The notes under the pieces were generated by a model that saw only the letters and a list, made by a program, of their open reading frames with translations, was not told where the DNA came from and did not search any database. The translations under genes and the position numbers were made by a program. A stretch of DNA of 64,000 nt, taken from NCBI GenBank assembly GCA_018223415.1, contig JAGTTQ010000001.1, forward strand, positions 1,577,865-1,641,864, written 5' to 3'. How positions within the stretch are numbered: position 1 is the stretch's first letter; every line of letters begins with the position of its first letter. Source of the stretch: Eubacteriaceae bacterium Marseille-Q4139 (GTDB lineage: Bacteria; Bacillota; Clostridia; Lachnospirales; Lachnospiraceae). This document shows positions 34,874 through 44,074 of this stretch, piece after piece.

Positions 34874-37226
34874 TTTTCATATCCTCCGGGCGGGTAGTCA
34901 GCAGGTCATAGATCTCCCCGCGAGGGAACCGATCCACAAAGGGGATGGTCACATTCCCATAGAACAGCAGGCCCTCGCCGGAATTAGAGTGGGTAATGTA
35001 GGAAAGCTGATGCTCGGATATGCCGAGCTGTTTCGCCAAAATCGTCCGGTCACTCTGGGCCTGGGACAAAAGGATCATAAAGTCCGTGTTGTCCAGAATG
35101 TTCTCAATCTCCCGGCTGGCCAAGAGGTCTTTCACATTCTGCGTAAGTGCGCTGGGGACACAGCCTTTTTTGCGGAGCATCTTCCAGACCGCCACAAAGT
35201 AGCTGGCCGTCAGCGGATCGCGGAGCAGGACATGGAACTCATCAAAGTAGCACCAGGTCGCCACGCCCTCCCGGAAGTTGGCATCCACCGCCTGGGAGAC
35301 AAACTCGTTTGTGATGTGCATGGCAATCTTGCGGAGATTTTCTCCCATGTTCTTTAACACGATGCACACCACCCGCTTGTCGGTTTTCACATTGGTCGGA
35401 TGGTTAAAGAGATTGAGGGAGCCGGTACAGTAGAGCTCCAGGGCCGTTGCCACACGGCGGGCCTCCGGCTCCGGCTGGTGCAAAAGCTCCTCGTACAAAT
35501 CCTGTAAAAGCGGCGTCCGTTCCGTGGCAATCCCCAGGGCCTGCTCCCGGTAGACCAGCCGCACACAGCGGTCAATGACGGTTTTTTCAATGGGCTGTAA
35601 GCCCTCCTTGCCGCCCACCACCAGCTCGCACAGGGACAACAAAAAATCCGCCTTCATGGAAAGCGGGCTCTCCCCGGCGGCCATATTGAGCTCCACATCC
35701 ATCGGGTTTAAGTGATGGGGGCTGTCCGGGGAAATTTCGATCACCTGGGCCTGGTCGCCCAGCCTGCGGGCCAGTGGGACATATTCGCCCATCGGATCGA
35801 CAATCACAATGCGGTCATTCGTGGCAAGGAATACATTTAAGAGCTCCCGTTTCGCCGCAAAGGATTTTCCGGAGCCCGTAGAGCCAAGATACAAGCCGTT
35901 GGCCGACTTCAGCTTTTTGCGGTCAGCCATGATGACATTGTGGGAAAGGGCGTTCATCCCGTAGTAGAGGGCCTGCCCGCCCATCCGCAGCTCCCTGGTC
36001 ATAAAGGGAATGAAAATCGCCGTGGAGCTGGTTGTCATGCCGCGCTGAATTTCCACTTCGTTGTAGCCGAGGGCCAGCGAGGACACAAAGCCCTGTTCCT
36101 GTTGCCAGTCCAGCCGCTTTAAGGAGCAGTTGTATTTCTGCGCGATACCGCCCACCGTGAATACATCGTTTTCCAGCCGCTGGCGGGTAGGGGCAAGGTT
36201 TACCACCGTGAAAGTGAGAAGAAACATCCGCTCGTTGCGGGACTGCAGGTCAGCCAAAAGCTCCGCCGCGTCCTTGCTGAATGTAATGAGGTCAGGCGGG
36301 AGGATGTCGGGATCGTACCCGGCCCGGACAGCTTTTCGCTGTTCCTCCACCTTCATTTTCCCAATGTCGGAGATTTTCCCCTTAATGGTCTTGATGGCCT
36401 TTAGCTGATCCACCGTCTGAATATGGAGCGTGACCGTCATTTCCGCATCCAGCTCCAAAATCTCCGCAAGGAGCTTATCCGAGAGCTCGGACGCTAAAAT
36501 CTGTAAGTAGGACACCGCGCCCCAATACTGGCCGATACGGAAAGAGCGGGACTGCCGGAAGTCAAAGCTGTCCGGGGCGATAAAGTCCTTCGTCCCCAGA
36601 CCCGTCTGCGGGATGTCCTTCCACGAAAAGCGGAACGGATCCCGGCTCCCCGGGTGCATCTGCCCATAGAGCAGGGCCAGCCGCGCCCGCCCGTCCATCG
36701 GCTCGGAGGGAACGCCCAGCCGCTTGAAGTTTCCCATCACATCGGCCTCCACACGCTCCAGGCGGGGACGGGCCTCCGCGATCCCCTCGGCGGGTATGCC
36801 GAAAGTGATGTATTTTGAACGCTCAATGCCGTTGTTGCTTTTGGCAATCTGATTTTTCAGCATCCCGGTAAATTCCTCCCGGACGCTGTTAAAGGCATCG
36901 TCCGCCTGGGGGATGTTGACCTTGTAGCGGCTCCGGGAATGGGAGCGGCGGTTGATAAAGGAAAGCTGGAACGGCAGGGAGCTGTCAAAGTAATTGAGGA
37001 ATGAGCTCCAGCCGCCGAAAATCGCCGTCTGATCCTCGGTGCTTGCCACGGAATAATTGATGTCCTCGTATTCCACGGTTTTCGTGTAGAGCCCGCCGGG
37101 GAGCTTGCACACCCCGTCCGGGTGCATCGCCAGATAGGGGATCGTCTGCTGGACGGACAGGGCCGCCCGGCTGTTAGCCCTTCCGGGGCCGTTTTTGCTT
37201 TTCTTGTTTGCCTTTCGCAATCGCAT
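34854..37226 (-). CDS. virB4: VirB4-like conjugation ATPase
   Basis: A 790-aa protein. Walker A is GLYLGSTGSGKSFAAKRELL (about 446-465). Walker B is WCYFDEFHVLLRD. The C-terminal region includes FMILLSQAQSDRTILAKQLG. It powers substrate export and pilus or channel assembly. ATG at 37226 touches the GGAGG, so TTG at 37220 may be the real start. It overlaps PrgI by 53 bp. Confidence 0.93.
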   Translation of the reverse strand: MRLRKANKKSKNGPGRANSRAALSVQQTIPYLAMHPDGVCKLPGGLYTKTVEYEDINYSVASTEDQTAIFGGWSSFLNYFDSSLPFQLSFINRRSHSRSRYKVNIPQADDAFNSVREEFTGMLKNQIAKSNNGIERSKYITFGIPAEGIAEARPRLERVEADVMGNFKRLGVPSEPMDGRARLALLYGQMHPGSRDPFRFSWKDIPQTGLGTKDFIAPDSFDFRQSRSFRIGQYWGAVSYLQILASELSDKLLAEILELDAEMTVTLHIQTVDQLKAIKTIKGKISDIGKMKVEEQRKAVRAGYDPDILPPDLITFSKDAAELLADLQSRNERMFLLTFTVVNLAPTRQRLENDVFTVGGIAQKYNCSLKRLDWQQEQGFVSSLALGYNEVEIQRGMTTSSTAIFIPFMTRELRMGGQALYYGMNALSHNVIMADRKKLKSANGLYLGSTGSGKSFAAKRELLNVFLATNDRIVIVDPMGEYVPLARRLGDQAQVIEISPDSPHHLNPMDVELNMAAGESPLSMKADFLLSLCELVVGGKEGLQPIEKTVIDRCVRLVYREQALGIATERTPLLQDLYEELLHQPEPEARRVATALELYCTGSLNLFNHPTNVKTDKRVVCIVLKNMGENLRKIAMHITNEFVSQAVDANFREGVATWCYFDEFHVLLRDPLTASYFVAVWKMLRKKGCVPSALTQNVKDLLASREIENILDNTDFMILLSQAQSDRTILAKQLGISEHQLSYITHSNSGEGLLFYGNVTIPFVDRFPRGEIYDLLTTRPEDMKNETKTE

Positions 37227-37569
37227 CCTCCTTTCTCACAGCGCCCCGCCCGGTAAACGGGGCATACAAGTTTTCCGTCTGATAGTGCCGTACCCCGGGC
37301 CGCAGGAACTTGGCCCGGAGGATATTTTTTACCACCTTTTCAAAGGGGAGCCCGTCTTTTTCATACATCGCCAGCAGGAACGCCGGGAGCATGACCGCCA
37401 GCATAAGGAACATGGCCCCGGTATTTCCCAGGGGCTCCCGGGCCAGCAGATAGGACGGGATACCGATGGCCGCCGCGCCGCCAAAGCAGATAAGCTGGCG
37501 TTTTGTAAGGTTAAAGGCCATCTTTGTTTTGATTTTGGATAAGTCGTTCGGGACATTCACATAGGGCAT
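37174..37569 (-). CDS. PrgI-family membrane protein
   Basis: A 131-aa protein starting MPYVNVPNDLSKIKTKMAFN, the PrgI signature. Two membrane helices (LICFGGAAAIGIPSYLLA, AMFLMLAVMLPAFLLAMY) and a basic tail follow. It is the VirB3-like partner always found just before VirB4 in Gram-positive systems. GAAAGGAGGTTTTTC precedes the start at 37569. Confidence 0.88.
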   Translation of the reverse strand: MPYVNVPNDLSKIKTKMAFNLTKRQLICFGGAAAIGIPSYLLAREPLGNTGAMFLMLAVMLPAFLLAMYEKDGLPFEKVVKNILRAKFLRPGVRHYQTENLYAPFTGRGAVRKEDAIAKGKQEKQKRPRKG

Positions 37570-38153
37570 GAAAAACCTCCTTTCGGCCCTTTGACTTCGG
37601 GACAATTTGTCCCAAAGTCCGGGACGGTGCTTTCCACCTCGTTTCCCCACACATCCCAGCCGGGCGGCGTCTGCCTTGCAAACAGCTCCACCCGTGGAAG
37701 ATCGCCCATAAGGGCAACGATCTTTTCCCGGGTCTCGTCCGGCTTTTTGCTGTGGGCCTCAATGGGGGAAATGATAAACTGGTGGACATTCGCCGCCTGC
37801 CGTTTGGGGTGTCCCCTGGTCGCCAGCAGGCAGACCTCCGCATTTCCCCTCGTCCAAAAGCCCAGGCCATAAAACCAGCTATCAGCTTTTCGATTTTTCT
37901 TCAGCCAGACAAAAGCCACGGACTTATACTGAAAGCCCCACGCCTTAATGAGCCGCAGGGCCTCGGGGAGCTGGGGGAAAGTCGCCCATAAAAAAAGCGC
38001 GCTGTCCGGGGCGGCCAGTTCCGCCACCGGGAGCGCACATAACTCGTCTATTCCCATTGTGGGATAATGATGCTCCGCCGCCCCTTGCAGGCCCTTCTGC
38101 GCGTAGCGCCAGGGCGGATCGGCGTAAATAATAGAATAATCTCCGATAGTCAG
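37557..38153 (-). CDS. MT-A70-family adenine methyltransferase with CTG start
   Basis: A 198-codon frame from CTG at 38151-38153. It encodes (M)TIGDYSIIYADPPWRYAQ, with the catalytic DPPW motif, then HHYPTMGIDELCALPVAELA and FVWLKKNRKADSWFYGLGFW. MT-A70 enzymes make N6-methyladenine. CTG overlaps the TGA of the upstream methyltransferase (CTGA in place of ATGA). The first ATG, at 38057, lies after DPPW and would give a dead protein. Palindrome copy 9 lies near its 3' end. Confidence 0.8.
   Translation of the reverse strand: MTIGDYSIIYADPPWRYAQKGLQGAAEHHYPTMGIDELCALPVAELAAPDSALFLWATFPQLPEALRLIKAWGFQYKSVAFVWLKKNRKADSWFYGLGFWTRGNAEVCLLATRGHPKRQAANVHQFIISPIEAHSKKPDETREKIVALMGDLPRVELFARQTPPGWDVWGNEVESTVPDFGTNCPEVKGPKGGFSCPM
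37599..37613. repeat. Dispersed ICE palindrome, copy 9
   Basis: Perfect core GGGACAATTTGTCCC, flanks ACTTC and AAAGT. In the 3' end of the MT-A70 gene and just upstream of the PrgI ribosome site. Confidence 0.88.
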
Positions 38154-38944
38154 ACTCCTTTCTCCCCGGCCTCCACCGCCGCCCGCGCCATACGGATGCG
38201 CTCCGTGGCCGGGGCGTAAAAGGCCGGGGCTGTTTCAAAGCAGATAAAGCGGCGGCCCGCATTGAGGGCGGCAACGGCGGTTGTGCCGGAGCCCGCGCAG
38301 ATGTCCGCTACCAGCTCGCCGGGCCAGGTGTAGGTCTTGATGAAATACTCGCACAGCTCCACGGGCTTTTGCGTGGGATGGATGCCGCCCGTTACTGTGG
38401 GGACAAAGAGCACATTCCCCGGATAGCGCCGCCCATCGCTGGACTGGGAGCTCTGCCGCTCAAATTTCCCATAGTTCGGGCTGGTTCCGCTGCGGGCATG
38501 GACGCGGCTGTACGGCTTGCCGTAAGTAAACTGCGGATTGTAGATGGGGGCCTTCTGATAAAATACCAAGATATTCTCGGATTTTTTCAGTGGGGCCCGG
38601 TTTGCGTTGAGAAATCCCGTCCCGCGCTCCTTGTACCAGATCCACTCATAGCGGAGCATGGAAAGGTTGGAGGCCCCCAGCACCTTGTCATAGGGGCACT
38701 GTGCAAAGAACAGCACCGCGCCCTCCGGCTTGACGGCCCATTTCACAGCCTCCCACAGCTCGGGGAGCGGCAGGGGCACATCCCAAAAGTTCCGGGTAGT
38801 GCCATAGGGCGGATCGGTAAGGAGCATATCCACCGAATGACGGGGGAGGGAGCGCAGGCCCTCGATGCCATCCAATAAAAACAGCCCCTCCATAGGTTCC
38901 TGCAACTTCGGGACACTTTGTCCCAAAGCCGCCTTATCGGTCAT
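38150..38944 (-). CDS. DNA methyltransferase (DPPY type)
   Basis: A 264-aa protein. Motif IV is MLLTDPPYGTTRNFWDVPLP. The SAM-binding FxGxG-like motif is ADICAGSGTTAVAALNAGRR near the C-terminus, preceded by GGIHPTQKPVELCEYFIKTY. The order fits beta-class N6-adenine or N4-cytosine DNA methyltransferases. The start at 38944 follows AGGAGGCAAGGG. No cognate nuclease is nearby, so it is more likely anti-restriction or regulatory than part of a restriction system. Confidence 0.87.
   Translation of the reverse strand: MTDKAALGQSVPKLQEPMEGLFLLDGIEGLRSLPRHSVDMLLTDPPYGTTRNFWDVPLPLPELWEAVKWAVKPEGAVLFFAQCPYDKVLGASNLSMLRYEWIWYKERGTGFLNANRAPLKKSENILVFYQKAPIYNPQFTYGKPYSRVHARSGTSPNYGKFERQSSQSSDGRRYPGNVLFVPTVTGGIHPTQKPVELCEYFIKTYTWPGELVADICAGSGTTAVAALNAGRRFICFETAPAFYAPATERIRMARAAVEAGEKGV
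38910..38924. repeat. Dispersed ICE palindrome, copy 10
   Basis: Perfect-arm core GGGACACTTTGTCCC, flanks ACTTC and AAAGC. Within the first codons of the DNA methyltransferase gene (ALGQSVPKL). Confidence 0.88.
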
Positions 38945-39497
38945 CCCTTGCCTCCTTGCCCTTTGCCGGGGCGGACCGGGCGGCGTTTTCCTTTCCGGCC
39001 TCCTTTGCGGCCTGCGCCATCTGTTCCCGGATTGACGCGGGCCGTACCGCCTCGGCCCGGGCCAGCAGCTTTTCCACCGCCTGGTTGTAGCCCTGGGCCG
39101 CCGCCCGGTCAAGCTGGGCCTGCAAGTCGCGGTTTGTTACCCGCGCCGTAGTGCGGTAGCCCGTCCTGCTGGTGGGATCGGGCTTGCTGGGAGCGCCCAG
39201 GAATACCCCGTTTTTCCCGTCCACCACCTTAAAATCATCCACCACCACGCCCCCGATGTTTACGCTGGCAAAGCCGATCAGCTTGCCCTGGGGTTCAATG
39301 GGCCGCACCGTTACCTGGGGCGTAGTGGCCTCCGCCACCGCCTGCTCTACCCGGAGCCTTACCGCCTCATCAATGCTGATGCCCTGGTTTTCTGCCAGCT
39401 CCGCAATCGGAGCCTCAAACAATAAGCGCCGGAAATCCTCCTGCGCCATATCCACAGCGGGGGCTCCCCGGCCCGCCGCCTCCTGCGTTTTCGCCAT
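38934..39497 (-). CDS. SpoVG-like ICE protein
   Basis: A 187-aa protein. The middle, LIGFASVNIGGVVVDDFKVV then DGKNGVFLGAPSKPD, resembles the SpoVG fold, a small nucleic-acid-binding regulator. The C-terminus is helical and charged (REQMAQAAKEAGKENAARSA). AGAGAGGTTGAACT precedes the ATG. It overlaps the methyltransferase by 11 bp. It may regulate ICE gene expression; role inferred. Confidence 0.72.
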   Translation of the reverse strand: MAKTQEAAGRGAPAVDMAQEDFRRLLFEAPIAELAENQGISIDEAVRLRVEQAVAEATTPQVTVRPIEPQGKLIGFASVNIGGVVVDDFKVVDGKNGVFLGAPSKPDPTSRTGYRTTARVTNRDLQAQLDRAAAQGYNQAVEKLLARAEAVRPASIREQMAQAAKEAGKENAARSAPAKGKEARDDR

Positions 39498-39514
39498 AGT
39501 TCAACCTCTCTTTC

Positions 39515-40381
39515 TCAATGCGCGCCAAAGATACTTTTTGCAATCGTCCCGGTCTTGAACAGCATAAAGCAGAGCAAAACCGTATAGCCCACGGCTCCCC
39601 ATATCGCGCCGATGGGATCGCCGCTTGTGGCGATCTCTTGAATGAGCACCGCATAGATGCCCACGCACAGCAGGATCAACAGCCCCTGGAAACCGATGGC
39701 GAACAAGGACTTCAGATAATTCTGCCCCATGCTCCCCATTTCCCGGTTGGACAAAGTAGCCACCGGGATGGGCGCTAAACTGGTCAGCATATAAATTTCC
39801 AGCATACGGCCATAGATCAGAACGAAAATCACGATATTCAGCGCGGTCATGGTAAAGCCGATAAAGATAGACTGGAGCCACAGGCCCAAAAGGGAGCCAA
39901 GCCCCATTGTCTCCAGCGTGGCCTCCAAATCCGCCAGCATATCCGGCGATATGTCCGTGGAGCCCTGGATCACCCCCGCCGAGCTTGCAATCACGCTCTG
40001 CGACACATCAAAAATCGCATTGACGATATTGAAGGTGTTGGAGAGGATGAGGATGGCCGCCGCCGTCTTGAAAATCCACTTGAAAAACATCCAGGTGTCG
40101 ATGTCATGTAAGTTGTTGCGGTCTATCAGCATTTGAATGAGCTCATAGACTGCCACATAGGTTAGGACTAACCCGGCAATCGGTAAAATTACCGTCTCGG
40201 AAATCTGGCGGATGAGGGAGAAAACTCCGGCGTTCCACGCCGCCGGAGTTGTTCCCACCTCCCCCGCAATCTCCCCGACTCGGGCATTTACCGTATCAAA
40301 CAGGCCGCTCAGATTGCCTAAAATGCCTTCAATGAGCAGGCTTTTGAGCCAGTCGGTCAGCCAGTCGGTGAGAAATCCCAT
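39515..40381 (-). CDS. TrbL/VirB6-like transfer membrane protein
   Basis: A 288-aa protein with about six to eight hydrophobic segments, among them ETVILPIAGLVLTYVAVYEL, WIFKTAAAILILSNTFNIV and GLLILLCVGIYAVLI. It matches the CD1112/TrbL-like family of Clostridia ICEs. It is an inner-membrane channel component. It sits just downstream of the split Maff2 gene. Confidence 0.85.
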   Translation of the reverse strand: MGFLTDWLTDWLKSLLIEGILGNLSGLFDTVNARVGEIAGEVGTTPAAWNAGVFSLIRQISETVILPIAGLVLTYVAVYELIQMLIDRNNLHDIDTWMFFKWIFKTAAAILILSNTFNIVNAIFDVSQSVIASSAGVIQGSTDISPDMLADLEATLETMGLGSLLGLWLQSIFIGFTMTALNIVIFVLIYGRMLEIYMLTSLAPIPVATLSNREMGSMGQNYLKSLFAIGFQGLLILLCVGIYAVLIQEIATSGDPIGAIWGAVGYTVLLCFMLFKTGTIAKSIFGAH

Positions 40382-40572
40382 AAGCCGCTACCTTAAAACA
40401 GGCCGGACAGCAGAGGGATCAGCGTAGTGCCGAGCAGGATGATGCCGCCGCCCGCCATGAGCTGTTTCATGCCCTGGCTTTTTGCTGATGTGCGATAAAG
40501 AAGTAATAGAAGTGTAAAAAATTTTGCCGTTCCTATCCGGCGTTTCGCGATTACGTCGGATAGGTCGGGCGG

Positions 40573-42201
40573 TTATTCCGGCAAGTCAATCTTGCCGACA
40601 AAAGAATAATAGATTTCGATTTCCTGTCTGCGGAGTTTTCCCCGACGTTTCCCGTCAAGGGATTCCGATTCATGGACAACGATTTTCTCAATCATTTCCC
40701 GCAAGAGGGTGGGGGTAAGTTCCTCAAAGGCAAGGTGTTTTCTCACAATCCCCATGAATTTCTCCGCGTTGACGGTGGCGGCCTGCGACTTGTCCAGTTC
40801 TTCCTGCAAACCGGCGGCGCGGTCTTTCAGTTCCCGCTGTTCCTGCTCGTAGTCTGCGGACAGTTCCATGAAACGCTCGTCGCTGATTTTCCCGCTTACG
40901 TTGTCCTCATACAGACGCTTGATAATGCGGCTGATTTCGGAAATGCGCTCCTGTACCTGTTCAAGCTGCTTGGTGGCTGCGGCGGTCTTTCTCTTGCCGC
41001 CGATTTCGTTCTGCTGGATAAGCAGCTTGACAAAGCGGCTCTCATGCTTGGCGGCGTATTCCGTCACTTGCCGGAGATTGGAGAGGACACCGGCGGTCAA
41101 AAGGTCGGTGCGGATAAAGTGCGCCGTACAGTCGCGGGTGCGCTTTTTGTAGCTGCCGCAGATGTAGCAGTCCTGTTTCCGCTTTTCCGTCTGGTATCTC
41201 TGCTGATAGAGGACGCTGCCGCAGTCGGCGCAGAACAGCATACCGGAGAACAAGCCCACTTCATCATAGCGGTTAGGGCGTTTGCGCTGCTTGCGTAACT
41301 CCTGCACACGCTCCCATGTTTCCGCGTCGATAATCGGCTCATGGTGGCCGGGGAAAATCGCCTGCTTTTCAATGGGGTTCTCTACGCTGTGCTTGGTCTT
41401 GTAAGAGGGCTTTTCCGTCTTGAAGTTTACCAGACAGCCGGTGTACTCCCGGTTTTCAAGGATATGCACGACGGTATTGGTCGCCCACTTACATTCATAG
41501 CCGGGGTGGTAGCGGCGGGTGCTGCCCGTCCTGCGGTATTCCAGTGTTCCCGGCGTGGGGATTTGCTGCTCCGTAAGCATACGGGCAATCTTGGTCGGGC
41601 CGTTCCCCGCAAGGCAAAGCTGGTAAATCTTCTGTACGACCGGGGCGGTTTCCTCGTCCATGATGTAATTCTCGTCCTCGTCCATGAGGTAGCCATATAC
41701 CGGCTTACTGGTAATGGGCTTTCCGCTCATGCCTTTGGCTCTTTTGACAGCCTTGATTTTCTTGCTCGTATCTCTCACCAGCCATTCATTGAACAGATTT
41801 CGCAGCGGGGTAAAATCGTTGTCCATGCCGCCGTTTTCGCTGTCCACGTTGTCATTGACAGCGATAAACCGCACGCCCTTTTGGGGGAACAGCATTTCCG
41901 TATAAAATCCCACTTGCAAGTAGTTTCGCCCTAACCGGCTCATGTCCTTGACGATGACGGTGCCGACTTTCCCGGCCTCTATGTCCGCAAGCATGGACTG
42001 AAAACCGGGGCGGTCAAAGTTCGCGCCGGAAAAGCCGTCGTCGGTGTACCAGCGCAGGTTTGTAAAGCCGTTCTGCTTGGCGTAGGTTTCCAAAATCCGC
42101 TTTTGGTTGGATATGGAATTGCTCTCGCCTTGCAACTCGTCCTCATGGGACAATCTCGGATAAAGGGCGGTGATGAGGTTTTGGGTGGCTCGTCTTAACA
42201 T
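40573..42201 (-). CDS. Large serine recombinase of the nested element
   Basis: A 542-aa protein. Resolvase domain: ALYPRLSHEDELQGESNSIS (catalytic Ser), VIVKDMSRLGRNYLQVGFYT. Zinc ribbon: MLFCADCGSVLY and CYICGSYKKRTRDC. A C-terminal coiled coil is also present. GGAGGAATTT precedes the start. Intact, so the nested element may still move. Related to TnpX/TndX. Confidence 0.93.
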   Translation of the reverse strand: MLRRATQNLITALYPRLSHEDELQGESNSISNQKRILETYAKQNGFTNLRWYTDDGFSGANFDRPGFQSMLADIEAGKVGTVIVKDMSRLGRNYLQVGFYTEMLFPQKGVRFIAVNDNVDSENGGMDNDFTPLRNLFNEWLVRDTSKKIKAVKRAKGMSGKPITSKPVYGYLMDEDENYIMDEETAPVVQKIYQLCLAGNGPTKIARMLTEQQIPTPGTLEYRRTGSTRRYHPGYECKWATNTVVHILENREYTGCLVNFKTEKPSYKTKHSVENPIEKQAIFPGHHEPIIDAETWERVQELRKQRKRPNRYDEVGLFSGMLFCADCGSVLYQQRYQTEKRKQDCYICGSYKKRTRDCTAHFIRTDLLTAGVLSNLRQVTEYAAKHESRFVKLLIQQNEIGGKRKTAAATKQLEQVQERISEISRIIKRLYEDNVSGKISDERFMELSADYEQEQRELKDRAAGLQEELDKSQAATVNAEKFMGIVRKHLAFEELTPTLLREMIEKIVVHESESLDGKRRGKLRRQEIEIYYSFVGKIDLPE

Positions 42202-42312
42202 AAATTCCTCCGTTTCCGACAGCCAGCCCCACTATTCCGTAGCTTGATTGTACCACGGAACAGGGCTGTCTGTATAGCGGTAAAATCGTCAAAGTTGATT
42301 CTTTATGATTTG

Positions 42313-42492
42313 TCAAATTGACGGTTGTTGTGTAGCGGTTTCGGCTTTCAGCACTTTTTCCATTTTGTCGGCGGCGGTTTCGGTGCTGCTCTCCTTGAAA
42401 AAGCCGGACACAACAAGGACGGTGTTCCCCATGCGGATTTCCGTCACGCAGTCCGGGCGGCGGGCGGCGCGGTCTGCTTTTCGTTCTATCAT
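42313..42492 (-). CDS. TnpW-family transposon protein
   Basis: A 59-aa protein starting MIERKADRAARRPDCVTEIR and continuing GNTVLVVSGFFKESSTETAA, matching the TnpW family of Tn4451-like elements. AGGAGAACTGCCT precedes the ATG at 42492, which overlaps the DnaC-like gene by ATGA. Function unknown. Confidence 0.8.
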   Translation of the reverse strand: MIERKADRAARRPDCVTEIRMGNTVLVVSGFFKESSTETAADKMEKVLKAETATQQPSI

Positions 42493-43331
42493 AGGCAGTT
42501 CTCCTTTCCTCCGGCTAACAGCGTTTTCAATCGTTCCAGCTTGCTCTGCGCTTTCCCCTTGCGGAAGTTCCCGCCGGTAAAGCGGACGGGCGGACACATC
42601 TCAATCAGCCGGTCATAAATCCGGGCGTGGGCGGTGTCCTTTGGGTGCTGTAATTCCTGCAAGGTCAAATTGGTGGTAACGATTAGGGGCTTGCCGCTGC
42701 GGTAGCGGCTGTCTATGACGTTGTAAACCTGCTCTAAGCCGTATTCCGTCCCGCGCTCCATGCCAAAATCGTCAATGATAAGCAGGGGATAGCGGCAAAG
42801 GCGGGAAATGTACTCGTTCCTGCCCTCAAAGCTGGCGGCAAGGTCGTTTAGGATAGCGGCAAAGTTCGTCATGTAGACGGGGATTTCTTTCTCCATGAGG
42901 GCGTTGGCGATACAGCCCGCAAGGTAGCTTTTGCCGGTGCCGACGCTCCCCCAGAACAGACAGCCCAGATTTTCCGCGTATTCCTGTTCCCATTCCTCCA
43001 CATAGCGGCGGGCGGTGGCAGTCTGCGGGTTCTGGCCGTTGTCATTCTCGAATGTCCAGCCCCGCATGGTCTGGTCGGGAAAGCCCCGGCGTTTTAATTC
43101 CTCTACGGCGTCAAGGTGGCGGCGGCGTTCCTCGGCGGCCTGCCGTTCCTCCCGGATTTTCCGCTGGCAGTCGCACTCTGCCGGGTGGCGGTCACGCCCG
43201 AACAGCGTCTTTCCCTCCGGGAAATAGGATTCTTTGGGCTTGCGGCACTTGCCGCAGTACAGTAAACCGTCCTCGCCGGTGTAGTCCTCCGGCTCCGGGG
43301 CGGCGGTCATATTTGAAAACATGGTGTTCAT
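42489..43331 (-). CDS. DnaC-like AAA+ ATPase
   Basis: A 280-aa protein. The N-terminal Cys residues (LLYCGKCRKPKESYF, ECDCQRKI) form a zinc site. Walker A is LFWGSVGTGKSYLAGCIANA; Walker B is YPLLIIDDFGMERGTEYGLE. It is a likely helicase loader for element replication, paired with the RepA gene. The start at 43331 follows AAGGAGAGAGCCT. Confidence 0.88.
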   Translation of the reverse strand: MNTMFSNMTAAPEPEDYTGEDGLLYCGKCRKPKESYFPEGKTLFGRDRHPAECDCQRKIREERQAAEERRRHLDAVEELKRRGFPDQTMRGWTFENDNGQNPQTATARRYVEEWEQEYAENLGCLFWGSVGTGKSYLAGCIANALMEKEIPVYMTNFAAILNDLAASFEGRNEYISRLCRYPLLIIDDFGMERGTEYGLEQVYNVIDSRYRSGKPLIVTTNLTLQELQHPKDTAHARIYDRLIEMCPPVRFTGGNFRKGKAQSKLERLKTLLAGGKENCL

Positions 43332-44074
43332 AGGCTCTCTCCTTCCTCGCATGAGTAGTCCGGCAGGCCGGTTTCGGCTCCCTTTTTGTCATTGTCCGCC
43401 CATATCCGCAGGGCGGCGGCGTAGTTCTGATAGGTTTTCCCATTGGCGGCAAGGTAGCGGCTCATTTCCTCGATAAGCCGCTCCAGCCTGTCCGGGAAGT
43501 CGGCCTGCAACTCGGCGTACTCGGTTTCTGACAGATAGATATTTCCATAGCGGCCATAGGCGGGGGCGGGCGGCTCCCCACTCACTCCCATTGTTTGGCT
43601 CTCTGTAAGGTTGTTTATATTAGTTTTGTTAGGGGTCGGATTTCCGACCATCATAGGGTCGGGTTTCCGACCGTCATAAGGTCGCTTTTCCGTACTTATG
43701 AGGGTCGCTTTTCCGACCGTCATAGGGTCGGAAAACTGTACTACTGGGATAGGCGGCACTTTTACATAAATCCGGTTGGGCGCGGAAAATCCCCTCCGTT
43801 CCCGTTCTAAAAGCCCCGCAGCGTCCAGTTCGTTCAATGCCCCTTTGACAGCGGTACAGCCCTTGTCCAGCATTTCCGCTATCTCTGCTACGGGATAGAA
43901 CACATAAATCCTGCCCTCGTCGTCCTGCCAGCCGTTCTTCTGCGACAGGGTGGAACGGTCTAACAGCAGCGCATACAGCAGCTTGGCGGTCTGGGAGATG
44001 TCCATTTTCAGCAGGAAACGGGGATAAGGCAGGTAGGGCGGCAGCTTTGTTTCGGCTGTGATATATTCAGCGAT
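43328..44074 (-). CDS. Replication initiator protein A (RepA_N type)
   Basis: About 248 aa. EYITAETKLPPYLPYPRFLL and ISQTAKLLYALLLDRSTLSQ are the RepA_N signature, with a winged-helix region ending GLLERERRGFSAPNRIYVK. AAAGGAGG lies at the right distance before ATC GCT GAA TAT (44074), and no ATG, GTG or TTG lies near, so the start is uncertain. Between the two halves of the protein lies a repeat-rich stretch (see 43625-43745). It binds the element's origin. Confidence 0.78.
   Translation of the reverse strand: MAEYITAETKLPPYLPYPRFLLKMDISQTAKLLYALLLDRSTLSQKNGWQDDEGRIYVFYPVAEIAEMLDKGCTAVKGALNELDAAGLLERERRGFSAPNRIYVKVPPIPVVQFSDPMTVGKATLISTEKRPYDGRKPDPMMVGNPTPNKTNINNLTESQTMGVSGEPPAPAYGRYGNIYLSETEYAELQADFPDRLERLIEEMSRYLAANGKTYQNYAAALRIWADNDKKGAETGLPDYSCEEGESL
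43625..43745. repeat. Short GGTCGG-type iterons inside repA
   Basis: The stretch repeats GGGTCGGNTTTCCGACC-like units four to five times in about 120 bp (for example GGGTCGGATTTCCGACC and AGGGTCGGGTTTCCGACC). This gives small palindromes in the middle of the repA gene. Iterons inside rep genes are the usual binding sites of RepA_N initiators. Confidence 0.7.

Noticed and set aside
32944..38944. A recurrent peptide (GQSVPKS / DKLSRS) at protein ends, as if a sorting tag
   Set aside because: It is simply the translation of the dispersed DNA palindrome in different frames, so the signal is at DNA level.
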